Shown here: positions 33,045 to 41,128 of the stretch, one piece after another | How positions within the stretch are numbered: the first letter of the stretch is position 1 | Layout of the letters: the number at the start of each line of letters is the position of its first letter | Source of the DNA: Sulfitobacter noctilucae | Lineage (GTDB): Bacteria > Pseudomonadota > Alphaproteobacteria > Rhodobacterales > Rhodobacteraceae | DNA length: 64,000 bases | NCBI RefSeq assembly: GCF_000622365.1 | Contig: NZ_JASC01000007.1 | Span: forward strand, 21,273 to 85,272 | Direction: 5' to 3' | The notes under the pieces: model-generated | What the model saw: the letters and a program-made list of their open reading frames with translations, nothing else | Database searches by the model: none | What the model was told of the DNA's origin: nothing | Position numbers and translations under genes: made by a program

Positions 33045-33329
33045 TTAAGCAAATACTGCTGCAACGATCGTCGGCGCTGCGGCGACACCCGCAATACCAA
33101 CCAGAACCCATAGGGCTTGGCGCAGGTCGATGATGTTGAAGAACCAGCTCAAAAAGACGCCGATGACGGCCAGCGTGGCAATCACGACACCAAGCGGGCC
33201 GGTCAGGGCATCAACGATGCCCTGCAAGAGGTTTTGGATAGGCGACAGGTCGATAGATTGCGCCATAGCCGGTTCGGCCATGACGACGAAGACCGTCAAG
33301 ACGGTCATCAGTAGTGGTAGCGGCCTCAT
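33045..33329 (-). CDS. virB2: VirB2 pilin
   Basis: A 94-aa prepilin. Signal peptide MRPLPLLMTVLTVFVVMAEPAMA, then a mature part with two hydrophobic helices separated by a short polar loop (LTGPLGVVIATLAVIGVFLSW and LWVLVGIAGVAAAPTIVAAVF). This is the major pilus subunit of conjugative T4SS. Its start overlaps the stop of virB1 by 4 bp. Confidence 0.9.
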   Translation of the reverse strand: MRPLPLLMTVLTVFVVMAEPAMAQSIDLSPIQNLLQGIVDALTGPLGVVIATLAVIGVFLSWFFNIIDLRQALWVLVGIAGVAAAPTIVAAVFA

Positions 33330-34075
33330 GAGTTTTCTCCTTCTAGCCTGTTGAACACGGCCAGCACCCGCTGAACGTGGCTTTGCGTTTCACGGTAAGG
33401 CGGGATGCCCCGGTATTGCCTGACGGCATCGGGACCGGCGTTGTAGGCAGCCAGAGCGAGCCGCGCGTCACCGAAGGTCTCAAGCTGTGCGACCAGGTAT
33501 CGCGCGGAGCCGTCAAGATTTGCCCGCCAGTCAAAGGGATCGACGCCAAGGTCTTCGGCGGTTCCCGGCATGAGCTGACCAAGGCCAATCGCGCCGACAT
33601 GCGACCGGGCGCTCACATTGTAGGCGCTTTCGATTTCGATGTTTGAGCGGAACAGCAACCGCCATTCAGTCACCGTGAGACCGGCGGCGCGCAAGCCTCG
33701 GTGGCTTCCATACCGCAAGGCGGTGTCATCTATTGCAGCGAGGATATCGGGGCGGGGAACGGCGACACGGGGCGCAACAGCAGCGACGCGGAATGAGCCG
33801 TCTTCGGTTGTAGATGCGTCACCTTCAGTCTCAGCAGCTTCGCCGTCGCCAAAGATGCTCAAGGGCGCGTTTGCGTCACCTTGCCCAATACCGTCATTGT
33901 AATTTCTTGCGAAACGGTCTTGAGATTGCGATGGCACAAGAGAGCCATCGGATTCCATCGTGAAGATCAATTGTGCTGTTGCGGCGTGAGGCGCAATCAG
34001 CAGTAGGAAGGCGCTAGCCGTTGCTGTCGCCGTCTTCCTCTTGAGATAGCGTAAAGGTCCAACGCTGACCTTCAT
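33326..34075 (-). CDS. virB1: VirB1 lytic transglycosylase
   Basis: A 249-aa exported protein. A basic start with signal helix (ATASAFLLLIAPHAATA) precedes a linker and an SLT domain: catalytic glutamate in NIEIESAYNVS, GAIGLGQLMPGTAEDLG, ALAAYNAGPDAV and PPYRETQSHVQRVL. It opens peptidoglycan for the channel. The N-terminus overlaps the upstream gene by 62 bp. The ATG at 34075 has only a weak SD, so the start is uncertain. It is first of the core virB genes. Confidence 0.85.
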   Translation of the reverse strand: MKVSVGPLRYLKRKTATATASAFLLLIAPHAATAQLIFTMESDGSLVPSQSQDRFARNYNDGIGQGDANAPLSIFGDGEAAETEGDASTTEDGSFRVAAVAPRVAVPRPDILAAIDDTALRYGSHRGLRAAGLTVTEWRLLFRSNIEIESAYNVSARSHVGAIGLGQLMPGTAEDLGVDPFDWRANLDGSARYLVAQLETFGDARLALAAYNAGPDAVRQYRGIPPYRETQSHVQRVLAVFNRLEGENS

Positions 34076-34430
34076 AAACTGGGAACGCGATAACGGAGAA
34101 GCCGAGGTCGATGAGGAAAGAGACAAGCCCGGTGACAGTCTTGAACTTTCTGACCTTGATGTAGTCGCTGCCGGTGCGGGCACGCGCAGTGACAAGCTGT
34201 TTCTCGACGCCGTCATCGTTAACGGCGCGGAGTATCCAGATGCCATGCCATACCGAATTCTTTCGGTATGCATCTTCTTTGCAAACGACTTCGACGTGGT
34301 ATCCGGACTCGATGAGCTCGCGGAAACCGGCTTCTGTAACCACATTTGGCGCTTCTTTTTCTAGATCCATGTCCACGGCTGCGCTCTTTCTGTCTTTGGG
34401 CGCACCGAGGCTATTGCTTCGATGCACCAT
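34014..34430 (-). CDS. Uncharacterised first gene of the virB operon
   Basis: A 138-aa cytosolic protein, MVHRSNSLGAPKDRKSAAVD, then a compact alpha/beta region (FRELIESGYHVEVVCKEDAY, SVWHGIWILRAVNDDGVEKQLVTAR, VTGLVSFLIDLGFSVIAFPVYEG). It is placed at the head of the operon, divergent from the 34549 gene, so a regulatory role is possible. No helix-turn-helix is evident. The overlap with virB1 suggests coupled expression. No family recognised. Confidence 0.65.
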   Translation of the reverse strand: MVHRSNSLGAPKDRKSAAVDMDLEKEAPNVVTEAGFRELIESGYHVEVVCKEDAYRKNSVWHGIWILRAVNDDGVEKQLVTARARTGSDYIKVRKFKTVTGLVSFLIDLGFSVIAFPVYEGQRWTFTLSQEEDGDSNG

Positions 34431-34548
34431 AGTTACAATAATACGGTTATGTGCGCAAGATACGGTTTCGTGCCGTGATCGTGCCTTAACCCGCGCACAG
34501 TATTACGCACGCAGGTGCGGATTCCTCAAGCATTGAAGGAACATGGAC

Positions 34549-34836
34549 ATGATCAAAAGGGTATGCCGCCAATCCCTCATCCCCGTATTTCTGTTGGTTT
34601 CGCTTGCAGGGCAGGCACACGGTCAAACCTGCTATGCGCCGGAGAGACCATTTGTGCCGACCGATCCGCACGATGTTCAAGAGTATCGCGATCTGATTGG
34701 TCGAGACTTCGAGAACTATATCGCCGACATCCAAAGTTACTTTAGATGCCTAGAAGAAGAGAGGTCGCGGGCCTTTGAGGAAGCGCGTGAAGTCAGCCAA
34801 GAGTATGGCCGGTTTTTGGAGATCACCAACGATTGA
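34549..34836 (+). CDS. Small secreted protein divergent from the virB operon
   Basis: A 95-aa protein with signal peptide (MIKRVCRQSLIPVFLLVSLAGQAHG) and a mature part QTCYAPERPFVPTDPHDVQEY, then a charged helix with C-terminal EEERSRAFEEAREVSQEYG. The two mature cysteines (TCYAP, YFRCLEEE) may form a disulfide. AAGGA is 8 bp from this ATG (ATG 34543 is the alternative). Similar small exported proteins accompany T4SS operons. Role unknown, perhaps pore accessory or entry exclusion. Confidence 0.6.
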   Translation: MIKRVCRQSLIPVFLLVSLAGQAHGQTCYAPERPFVPTDPHDVQEYRDLIGRDFENYIADIQSYFRCLEEERSRAFEEAREVSQEYGRFLEITND

Positions 34837-34862
34837 TAGGAGCGTCTGACGCATTATTCATC

Positions 34863-34890
34863 GTTGCAACCAAGTAGAAATGTCACCAAG
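34863..34890. repeat. Possible remnant of an IS end
   Basis: gttgcaaccaagtagaaatg followed by tcaccaag resembles the left end of the intact IS at 51971 (tgttgcaacc..caaccaagt..aaatgtc, and caaagtagaaatgtc). The match is short (about 20 bp with gaps) and no transposase fragment is attached. The 34837-35074 interval otherwise shows only a GC-rich imperfect hairpin and no gene. It marks the junction between the transfer block and the copper island. Confidence 0.35.
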
Positions 34891-35074
34891 AGCGCTGACT
34901 TGAGCAATGTCTGATACGGGGAAGACCCGATATGCCCCAGCCCTGACTGGCATTGCGGGGTAGGGGATGCGGACGTTGATAATCAGCTCAGCGAAGGTGT
35001 CTGAAGAGCCCAAACGCACCGATGCTACAGATTAGACGGATGGCAGTTTTTGCAATCGTTTCGCGACAACCGAT

Positions 35075-35605
35075 CTAGAGTCTTCGCTTGGCCAACTCAC
35101 GATAAAGCGCTGGTGGCGACACACCGATCTTATCTGCAATCGCGATCCACTCACCTTTCTTCGGCTCACCATAAAGATCCAGCCATGCGTCTAGCCGGTC
35201 AGAAACACGGCGCAGGCGTAATATCTCAATCCGCGCACGTTGCGCCTGAACTTCTCGGGCGTGAGTTTCGATGAGGCTTAAGGCTGCACCCGGATCGTCC
35301 CGCAAGGCTAAAAGAAACTTAGCTCTAGGCATGACAGCGATCTGGGAATTAGAGCGAGTGACCGCATCACAATGGTAGATCTCGGCGAACAGAGATGCTT
35401 CGGCCAATGCACTGCCTGCGTCGGTGACATGGAGAGTTAGCGCGGTTCCGTCTTCCATTGGCCTTTCCAGCGCGACCGCACCAGATCGGACCAAATACAT
35501 CGACCTGACAGGATCCTCACGACGGAACAGAGTTTTGCCCTGTTCGTAGTACTGCAATGGCGCGTGATCAAATATGTGTTGCCAGCCTGACATGATAGAA
35601 ATCAT
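35075..35605 (-). CDS. Crp/Fnr family transcription regulator
   Basis: A 176-aa protein: N-terminal cyclic-nucleotide-binding-like beta barrel (YEQGKTLFRREDPVRSMYLVRSGAVAL, GSALAEASLFAEIYHCDAVTRS), a dimer helix, and a short C-terminal helix-turn-helix (GEWIAIADKIGVSPPALYRELAKRR). The Fnr iron-sulfur cysteines are absent. Only one cysteine (HCDAV) is present. It is divergent from the first copper-island gene with 52 bp between them, so it may control it. The ligand is unknown. Start 35605 is preceded by GGGGAA at 8 bp. Confidence 0.82.
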   Translation of the reverse strand: MISIMSGWQHIFDHAPLQYYEQGKTLFRREDPVRSMYLVRSGAVALERPMEDGTALTLHVTDAGSALAEASLFAEIYHCDAVTRSNSQIAVMPRAKFLLALRDDPGAALSLIETHAREVQAQRARIEILRLRRVSDRLDAWLDLYGEPKKGEWIAIADKIGVSPPALYRELAKRRL

Positions 35606-35657
35606 ATAAGCTTCCCCGCACATTGGATAGGGTGCAGTTAAATTTGAGCGAGGTTTG

Positions 35658-36248
35658 ATGATGCGATTGAAGATTATTTTGACGGTAGCTGCTGTAGCTG
35701 GCGGTTCGGCGATTGCCTTGGCGCAAACGATGCATACTGATCACGGCGAAGGAATGGATCATGCGATGCATGCCCAAGACTTACCTGCTGGCGGCACCGA
35801 ACTGACTGAACCGGGGCAAGGGGCTTTTGCGGCATTGTCCGAAGTCGTGCGCGTGCTGGAAGCCGACCCCGACACGAACTGGGCACAAGTGGATTTGGCG
35901 GGCTTGCGCGCGCACTTGGTGGACATGGATCGACTGATCACGGATACGATCGTCACGGAAACAATACTACCAAACGGTTTGTCGGGGCTGGCGACGGGCG
36001 ATACGGAAACGCTCGCCACGCTTGGCCGGATGGTTCCCGCTCACGCAGCGCAGCTCGCGCGGGATGAGCGCTGGACAGTGGAAGTCTCAGAACTGGAAAG
36101 CGGCATTGAGTTGCGTGTGACCAGTGATGATCCTGCTGTGATCGCCAGAATTAAGGGGCTGGGGTTCTTTGGGTTGATGGCGAGTCAGGACCATCACCGC
36201 GAACACCACCTGATGATGGCGCGTGGTGAAGATGCGCACAGCCACTGA
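35658..36248 (+). CDS. Secreted His/Met-rich protein of the copper island
   Basis: A 196-aa exported protein (signal ending IALA, then QTMHTDHGEGMDHAMHAQDL). Histidine and methionine clusters at both ends (N-terminal HTDHGEGMDHAMHAQ, C-terminal DHHREHHLMMARGEDAHSH) look like copper-binding tails around a central helical domain (TELTEPGQGAFAALSEVVRVLE onward). Similar proteins of unknown function occur in copper clusters. GAGG precedes the start; ATG 35661 is an alternative. It is divergent from the Crp/Fnr gene. Confidence 0.7.
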   Translation: MMRLKIILTVAAVAGGSAIALAQTMHTDHGEGMDHAMHAQDLPAGGTELTEPGQGAFAALSEVVRVLEADPDTNWAQVDLAGLRAHLVDMDRLITDTIVTETILPNGLSGLATGDTETLATLGRMVPAHAAQLARDERWTVEVSELESGIELRVTSDDPAVIARIKGLGFFGLMASQDHHREHHLMMARGEDAHSH

Positions 36249-36293
36249 CACCCGTGACAGGATGTAGCGTAGCTTAGGCTTGCAAATGTCCAC

Positions 36294-36310
36294 ATACCCC
36301 ATGTAGGTAT
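36294..36310. promoter_or_regulatory. CsoR-type operator, copy 1
   Basis: ATACCCCATGTAGGTAT, a dyad ATACC-N7-GGTAT, matches 15 of 17 positions of the perfect dyad at 41072-41088 beside csoR. It ends 5 bp before the ATG at 36316, so a bound repressor would cover the ribosome site region as well as block transcription. Confidence 0.6.
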
Positions 36311-36315
36311 ACGTC

Positions 36316-36630
36316 ATGTATTTTGTCCGGCTCCTTCTTGTCATCATGGTAACGTTGTCCGCTTCTGTATCGGGGGCAATGGACGCTAGCCACGCGTTGA
36401 CCGTGGAGCAAAGCCACGCAGCAATGGACGAAATGGCTGACGATCAATCGGCCTGCTGTTCAGAAAGCTCGGAGCGTACCTCGACCTGTCATGTTTTGTC
36501 TGCGCTGGTTCCCGGTACGCCACTCCAAGACGTTGCTCCTGTGACTTGCGAAAATGTGTTCTTCAGTGCTGGCCTTCTTCTGACGGGCTTTGATCCATCC
36601 GGTCCCCTCGACCCTCCCCGCGCGGTGTGA
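36316..36630 (+). CDS. Small secreted cysteine/Met-containing protein
   Basis: A 104-aa protein: signal (MYFVRLLLVIMVTLSASVSG), then a His/Met/Asp-rich segment (HAAMDEMADDQSACCSESSE) with a vicinal cysteine pair, another two cysteines and a C-terminal FDPSGPLDPPRAV. It resembles small periplasmic proteins of copper clusters (DUF2946-like pattern), and the gene at 43528 has the same plan. The ATG lies directly after a CsoR-type operator. It begins the DUF411-cytochrome-CopC-CopD-oxidase series. Confidence 0.62.
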   Translation: MYFVRLLLVIMVTLSASVSGAMDASHALTVEQSHAAMDEMADDQSACCSESSERTSTCHVLSALVPGTPLQDVAPVTCENVFFSAGLLLTGFDPSGPLDPPRAV

Positions 36631-36722
36631 TGCGTTCCGTGTCCGTTTGGACGCGGGCTTAGAATTTGCAATCACATCTTAGCGGGTTTTACCCGCGCGT
36701 ATTTCTGTCGAGAGGAAAAGAC

Positions 36723-37217
36723 ATGAAACCTATCAAGACACTACTCGCCTTCGCCCCTGCCGCTGTTCTTACGCTTGGACTCGCCTCCTTTGGCGTGGTC
36801 GAAATGGCCCATGCGGAAAGTCATTCCAACATCGCCGATCACGGAACGATGCACGTGACCAAAAGTCCAACCTGCGGTTGTTGCGGCGCATGGGTCGCTT
36901 TGGCCCGCGAAGAGGGCTATGACATCGAAGTGACAGACACCGCCGACGTCACCAGTGTTAAGCTGGATAACGATGTGCCCGGCACGATGTGGGCCTGCCA
37001 TACCGCGATGATCGACGGCTATGTGGTCGAAGGTCATGTGCCTTTTGCGGCCCTAACCAAGTTGCTAGATGAACGCCCAGACATCACTGGGATTGCCGTG
37101 CCCGGAATGCCCGGCGGCTCCCCCGGCATGGGGAACGATCCAACCGCGCGGTATGATGTGTTGGCCTTCGGCGGGGATGCCGGTGATGGCGAAGTCTTTT
37201 ATCAGGCAGGCCTATGA
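36723..37217 (+). CDS. DUF411 periplasmic metal-binding protein
   Basis: A 164-aa protein with a signal peptide ending in HAES, and the DUF411 core: MHVTKSPTCGCCGAWV (metal-binding CGCC), VTSVKLDNDVPGTMWACHTAMIDGYVVEGHVPF and DITGIAVPGMPGGSPGM. This family (CopG-like in some copper operons) binds Cu in the periplasm. SD gaggaaaa. It overlaps the cytochrome gene by 4 bp. Confidence 0.87.
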   Translation: MKPIKTLLAFAPAAVLTLGLASFGVVEMAHAESHSNIADHGTMHVTKSPTCGCCGAWVALAREEGYDIEVTDTADVTSVKLDNDVPGTMWACHTAMIDGYVVEGHVPFAALTKLLDERPDITGIAVPGMPGGSPGMGNDPTARYDVLAFGGDAGDGEVFYQAGL

Positions 37218-37678
37218 ACCGGACTATGGTGATGGGCATTGGTGCAGCGGTTCTGGCTGGAACCGCTGTACTCGTCTTTACGTGGGGAACGTCTGCACCA
37301 GCCGGAACCGTTCTCTATGCCTCGGACCCGGACGTGGTAGCCCTTGGGCAGACAATCTATACCGATAACTGTGCGGCCTGTCATGGTGCGAACCTCGAAG
37401 GCGAGTCGAACTGGCGTTCGCCCGGCTCGGACGGACGACTTCCTGCGCCACCTCATGATGAGACCGGACATACGTGGCACCATGACGGCGACACGCTGTT
37501 TCGACTTACAAAATACGGAACCGCCGCTTTGATCGGTGATCCTGACTACGAATCCAATATGCCTGTCTATGAGGGTGTCCTGACGGATGATGAGATCATC
37601 GCCGTCCTTAGCTATATTAAATCGACTTGGCCGCAGGAAATCCGTGACCGGCATGACGAAATGGAAAACAGACAATGA
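37214..37678 (+). CDS. Periplasmic or membrane-anchored c-type cytochrome
   Basis: A 154-aa protein with an N-terminal signal anchor (MGIGAAVLAGTAVLVFTWG) and one heme-binding CAACH in a class I fold (VALGQTIYTDNCAACHGANLEGES). A probable axial Met lies in ESNMPVYEGVLTDDEIIAVLSYIKSTWP. It accepts or donates electrons, and here may serve copper oxidation by the downstream multicopper oxidase. Coupled to DUF411 and copC by 4-bp overlaps. Confidence 0.87.
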   Translation: MNRTMVMGIGAAVLAGTAVLVFTWGTSAPAGTVLYASDPDVVALGQTIYTDNCAACHGANLEGESNWRSPGSDGRLPAPPHDETGHTWHHDGDTLFRLTKYGTAALIGDPDYESNMPVYEGVLTDDEIIAVLSYIKSTWPQEIRDRHDEMENRQ

Positions 37679-38019
37679 AACAAATAATTCTGGCCTTAGT
37701 GGCCACATTGGCGATTGCGCCAGCTGCGCTGGCCCACTCAAAAGCCGAAACCACAACTCCGGCAAATGAATCAACTGTCGAGAAGGTTGAGGTCATCGAA
37801 CTGCGCTTTGATGATCCGATGCGTGTCACCGCCATCACCCTTACGGGACCAGACGGAGATGTGGAGATCATGCGCGAAACCGGTCTCGATCCGGTGACGG
37901 AGTTTCGCGCTATGCCGTCTGCAATTATGCCGGCCGGGGTTTACTCGGTGGATTGGCGTGGTTTGTCAGCGGACGGCCACCCAATGCAGGGCACTTTCAG
38001 CTTCACGGTTGCTGACTAA
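37675..38019 (+). CDS. copC: CopC periplasmic copper-binding protein
   Basis: A 114-aa protein: signal MKQIILALVATLAIAPAALA, mature N-terminal HSKAETTTPAN with His1 for Cu(II), the beta-barrel core (VEVIELRFDDPMRVTAITLTG), and C-terminal YSVDWRGLSADGHPMQGTFSF with the conserved Asp/His. CopC carries Cu in the periplasm and often feeds CopD. The gene is followed immediately by copD. Confidence 0.92.
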   Translation: MKQIILALVATLAIAPAALAHSKAETTTPANESTVEKVEVIELRFDDPMRVTAITLTGPDGDVEIMRETGLDPVTEFRAMPSAIMPAGVYSVDWRGLSADGHPMQGTFSFTVAD

Positions 38020-38022
38020 GTG

Positions 38023-38901
38023 ATGGAAGGTCTTGCCCCGATAGACGGGTGGGCGCTTGCCGCGATCATTGCAAAAGCCGCCGGATATGCAGCGGCATTG
38101 GTTGCTATGGGAGGACCGTTGTTTCTCGCCGCCTTCCGATCTGCTCCTGATGACGTGCTACGCCTCGCTCGGAAACTCGCCGTCATTGCCGCTCTCATTG
38201 GTCTTGCAGTTCTAGCGCTACGCTTTGGCATCCGCGCCGCCCGTATTTCAGGAATGGGCCCATCCGGGGCGATAGAAGCGATGATGCTGAGCTTTGTCTG
38301 GGACAGCCCCCTCGGGACGGCTGCGATCTGGCGCGGCGCGGGTGCATTGCTGATCGTTGCCGTCCTAATCGAGGGCACCATCGGGATAGTTGCAAGTCTT
38401 CTTGGCGCGCTACTGATCGCCATGTCTTATGCCTTCGTCGGTCACTCCTTGGGTGATCCGCGCTGGATACTGGCGGTACTTGTGGTGACGCATCTGTTGG
38501 CCGCGGCTTTCTGGGTTGGGGCGTTGGCTCCCCTGCATCGGTCTGCCGCTAACAAAGACGGCGCAGCTCTCCTTCATCGCTTCGGCATCATTGCCAGCGG
38601 TACCGTTGCAGTGCTCGTTGTCGTGGGTGTGTCATTTGCGTGGCTCATGATCGGGTCTTTCAGCGGATTATTTGGAACGGCTTATGGCTGGACGCTGATT
38701 GTTAAAATTTGCGTTGTCACTGGACTGCTTGGCCTCGCCGCAAAGAATAAGCTCCAGCTTGTCCCAGCTCTCGCCGCTAACAAAGACGACGCAGGCGGGC
38801 GACTGCGTCGCTCCATCCGTATGGAAGTCGTCGCCGTCGCCTTAATCCTGTTGGCAACGGCCACACTCACCTCGATCACGACCCCGCCAGTGAATCTTTG
38901 A
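38023..38901 (+). CDS. copD: CopD copper-transport membrane protein
   Basis: A 292-aa polytopic inner-membrane protein with eight predicted helices. Family features include AAALVAMGGPLFLAAF, SYAFVGHSLGDPRWILAVLVVTHLLAAAFWVGALAPL (conserved His and W) and a C-terminal AVALILLATATLTSITTPP. CopD with CopC is thought to import copper into the cytosol. GTG 38020 or ATG 38023 may be the start; SD is weak because of tight coupling with copC. Confidence 0.9.
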   Translation: MEGLAPIDGWALAAIIAKAAGYAAALVAMGGPLFLAAFRSAPDDVLRLARKLAVIAALIGLAVLALRFGIRAARISGMGPSGAIEAMMLSFVWDSPLGTAAIWRGAGALLIVAVLIEGTIGIVASLLGALLIAMSYAFVGHSLGDPRWILAVLVVTHLLAAAFWVGALAPLHRSAANKDGAALLHRFGIIASGTVAVLVVVGVSFAWLMIGSFSGLFGTAYGWTLIVKICVVTGLLGLAAKNKLQLVPALAANKDDAGGRLRRSIRMEVVAVALILLATATLTSITTPPVNL

Positions 38902-38915
38902 TTGGAGAAAATCCG

Positions 38916-40343
38916 ATGACACGACCATCAAGACGAACCCTTCTAACCGGTACAGCTTCACTGTTCGGAGCGGCAATACTGCCGCGCGCAGTGTTTGCGG
39001 AGACCGGCCTGCCGGTTTTGCGAGCCTCAACGTCTACGGCGCAGCTCGCCCCTGATGGATACCCTGCAACGCCAGTCTGGTCCTACGCCACGGGAGATGC
39101 GGGCACAGTTCCCGGACCTGAAATCCGCGTCACCGCCGGTGAGCGGGTCCAATACCGGCTGGTCAACGATCTGCCGCAACCGACCGCCGTTCATTGGCAT
39201 GGTATCCGTATTGAAAACGCGATGGACGGAGCCGCTCCGCTGACGCAAGCACCGGTGCCACCGAGTGAAGGCTTCGACTATGACTTCGTGACCCCTGATC
39301 CTGGCACCTATTGGTATCATTCGCACAATCGTAGCACGGAGCAGGTCGCGCGGGGCTTGGCAGGCCCCCTGATCGTGGAGGATCGCGAACCTTGGTTGGG
39401 TGAACTTGGAGCTGCAACCCGCGAGGTCACGCTGGTTCTTGATGATTGGTTGCTCGACGCGGATGCCACGATCGTCGAGGACCGGTGGGATGACCTTCAT
39501 GCCGCTGCCCATGGCGGGCGAATGGGAAACACGGTCACTGTAAATGGCAAGGCCTATCCCAATCTGGAAATTCGGCCCGGCGAGAGAGTACGGCTTCGCC
39601 TCATAAACACGGCGACAGCACGGATTATGCCTCTGGTTCTGCAAGGGCTTGCGCCGCATTTGATCTCGCTGGACGGTCATCCTGTCCAACCACGCGCGAT
39701 AGAAACTGTTCTGCTGGGACCAGCGCAACGGGCAGATGTCGTCATAGATGCTCCTATGGACCCTGACGCGCAAATCGCTCTGTTATTGGACCCGGGTAAT
39801 GGTGAGTTGGTGGAAATAGCGTCTTTCGCTGTTGCTGGTGACGCATTCACTACGGTCCATGCCGATGTCAGAGCCTTGCCCGCATGGGGAACGCTTCCTG
39901 CGCCTGATCTCACCGACCCGCAACGCGAAACGCTGCTGATGGAAGGTGGGGCAATGCGCGGAATGCTGGAAACCGAATATCAGGGCAAGGTTATGGATTT
40001 TCGCGAACTCTCGTCAAACGGCATGGTCTGGGCTTTCAACGGTGTGGCAAATGGTATGGATGCGCCAATGTTCCGAACATCCTTGGGTCGGACGGTGCAT
40101 ATGGAAATGACCAACCGTTCTATGTTCCCGCACGCCATTCACTTACACGGCCATCATTTCGAGGTTCTGGCCCGCAGCGGTGCGTCAAACACATCTGGCG
40201 ATATTCGGGATACTGTTATGATCGGTGCAGACGAAACATTGGAAATTGCTTTCGTCGCGGACAATCCCGGTGTTTGGATGCTGCATTGCCACATGCTCTC
40301 GCATCAAGCCTCCGGCATGATGGGCTGGTTCGAGGTCGCGTGA
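38916..40343 (+). CDS. Multicopper oxidase (CueO/CopA type), Tat-exported
   Basis: A 475-aa protein with a twin-arginine signal (SRRTLLTGTASLFGAAIL). Copper ligands: HWHGIR, YHSHNRS, HAIHLHGHHFEV and HCHMLSHQASGMM, covering the type 1 and trinuclear sites. It probably oxidises Cu(I) to less toxic Cu(II) in the periplasm. No Met-rich insert typical of E. coli CueO is seen. ATG follows ggagaaaatccg; an earlier ATG at 38898 lacks an SD. A second oxidase lies at 45707. Confidence 0.92.
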   Translation: MTRPSRRTLLTGTASLFGAAILPRAVFAETGLPVLRASTSTAQLAPDGYPATPVWSYATGDAGTVPGPEIRVTAGERVQYRLVNDLPQPTAVHWHGIRIENAMDGAAPLTQAPVPPSEGFDYDFVTPDPGTYWYHSHNRSTEQVARGLAGPLIVEDREPWLGELGAATREVTLVLDDWLLDADATIVEDRWDDLHAAAHGGRMGNTVTVNGKAYPNLEIRPGERVRLRLINTATARIMPLVLQGLAPHLISLDGHPVQPRAIETVLLGPAQRADVVIDAPMDPDAQIALLLDPGNGELVEIASFAVAGDAFTTVHADVRALPAWGTLPAPDLTDPQRETLLMEGGAMRGMLETEYQGKVMDFRELSSNGMVWAFNGVANGMDAPMFRTSLGRTVHMEMTNRSMFPHAIHLHGHHFEVLARSGASNTSGDIRDTVMIGADETLEIAFVADNPGVWMLHCHMLSHQASGMMGWFEVA

Positions 40344-40744
40344 TGTTTTGGGTTCCCCTGTTGGCTGGGGTTGGCCTCGGCGGTGCCACGGTGGCGCTCA
40401 TGGTACTCGGTGGTGTGCTCAACCAGCGAGGAACTTGGGCCACGACAATGGTGGCTATCGCATCCTTTTACGTTGTCTTTGCGATCCAGTCGGGCGACAC
40501 GCTGGAAATTATTGTCCATACGGGTCTCGCGGCAGGCTTCGCGGGACTGGTAATCATCGGCGCGCGCACTTCGTCTTGGATACTTGCCGCCGCGCTCCTT
40601 GCGCACGGAATCTTCGATGTATTTGTCGGATTGGTCATTGCGAACCCCGCACCAGGTTGGTGGGGACCGTTTTGTCTTGGAATCGACGTGGTTCTGGCAA
40701 TGGCGCTCGCGACGATGCTTTGGCGCGGGAGGACACTCGATTGA
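40343..40744 (+). CDS. Small polytopic membrane protein
   Basis: A 133-aa protein with four predicted helices (LLAGVGLGGATVALMVLGG, TMVAIASFYVVFAIQSG, VHTGLAAGFAGLVIIGARTS, CLGIDVVLAMALATML) and the segment HGIFDVFVGLVIANPAPGWWGPFC. It resembles DUF6010-like membrane proteins, a tentative match from memory. TGATG overlap with the oxidase gene places it in the same operon. It is convergent with csoR 6 bp downstream. Confidence 0.65.
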   Translation: MFWVPLLAGVGLGGATVALMVLGGVLNQRGTWATTMVAIASFYVVFAIQSGDTLEIIVHTGLAAGFAGLVIIGARTSSWILAAALLAHGIFDVFVGLVIANPAPGWWGPFCLGIDVVLAMALATMLWRGRTLD

Positions 40745-40750
40745 GAAGAC

Positions 40751-41023
40751 CTACCGCGACGCCTTTTGCAAAAGGCCGATCAGTTCGTCGAACTTGGCCC
40801 TCTGTTCCTCGGGGTCGCCACTTTCGATGGCGGACTCAACACAATGTTGCGCATGGTTTTCCAGCACCAGCTTCTCCACACCCAACACCGCCGAACGGAT
40901 CGCCGCTGTCTGTGCCAGAATATCCATGCAGTAACGGTCGGTTTCGACCATTTTTGCGACACCACGCACCTGTCCTTCGAGCCGTGACAGGCGGTCCAGA
41001 GTCTTGTCTTTGTTTGCCTTCAT
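40751..41023 (-). CDS. csoR: CsoR-family copper-sensing repressor
   Basis: A 90-aa all-helical protein. The copper ligands of CsoR are C32, H57 and C61 (RYCMDILAQ, ENHAQHC) with the same 25 and 4 residue spacings as known Cu(I) sensors. The N-terminal basic helix LDRLSRLEGQVRGVAKMV is the DNA-binding face. GGGAG precedes the ATG. It faces away from a perfect dyad operator (41072-41088), which probably regulates both csoR and the 41129 gene, and also the 36316 promoter. Cu(I) binding would release it. Confidence 0.92.
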   Translation of the reverse strand: MKANKDKTLDRLSRLEGQVRGVAKMVETDRYCMDILAQTAAIRSAVLGVEKLVLENHAQHCVESAIESGDPEEQRAKFDELIGLLQKASR

Positions 41024-41071
41024 CCAACGGCGCTCCCTATTTTTGGAACCAACGACTGACATTTTGGTTAT

Positions 41072-41088
41072 ATACCCCATATGGGTAT
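41072..41088. promoter_or_regulatory. CsoR-type operator, copy 2
   Basis: ATACCC-CATAT-GGGTAT, a perfect 17-bp dyad flanked by further tatac symmetry. It lies between the divergent csoR (start 41023) and DUF305 (start 41129) genes. Related sites are at 36294-36310 and, weaker, 43517-43533. Confidence 0.8.
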
Positions 41089-41128
41089 ACCAGAAAGACA
41101 GCCAATGGCACGTAAGGAGCATACTACA

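Noticed and set aside
33326..34345. 339-residue version of VirB1 starting at 34345
   Set aside because: The first 90 residues are a Ser-rich shadow of the 34014-34430 gene. The signal peptide begins after 34075.
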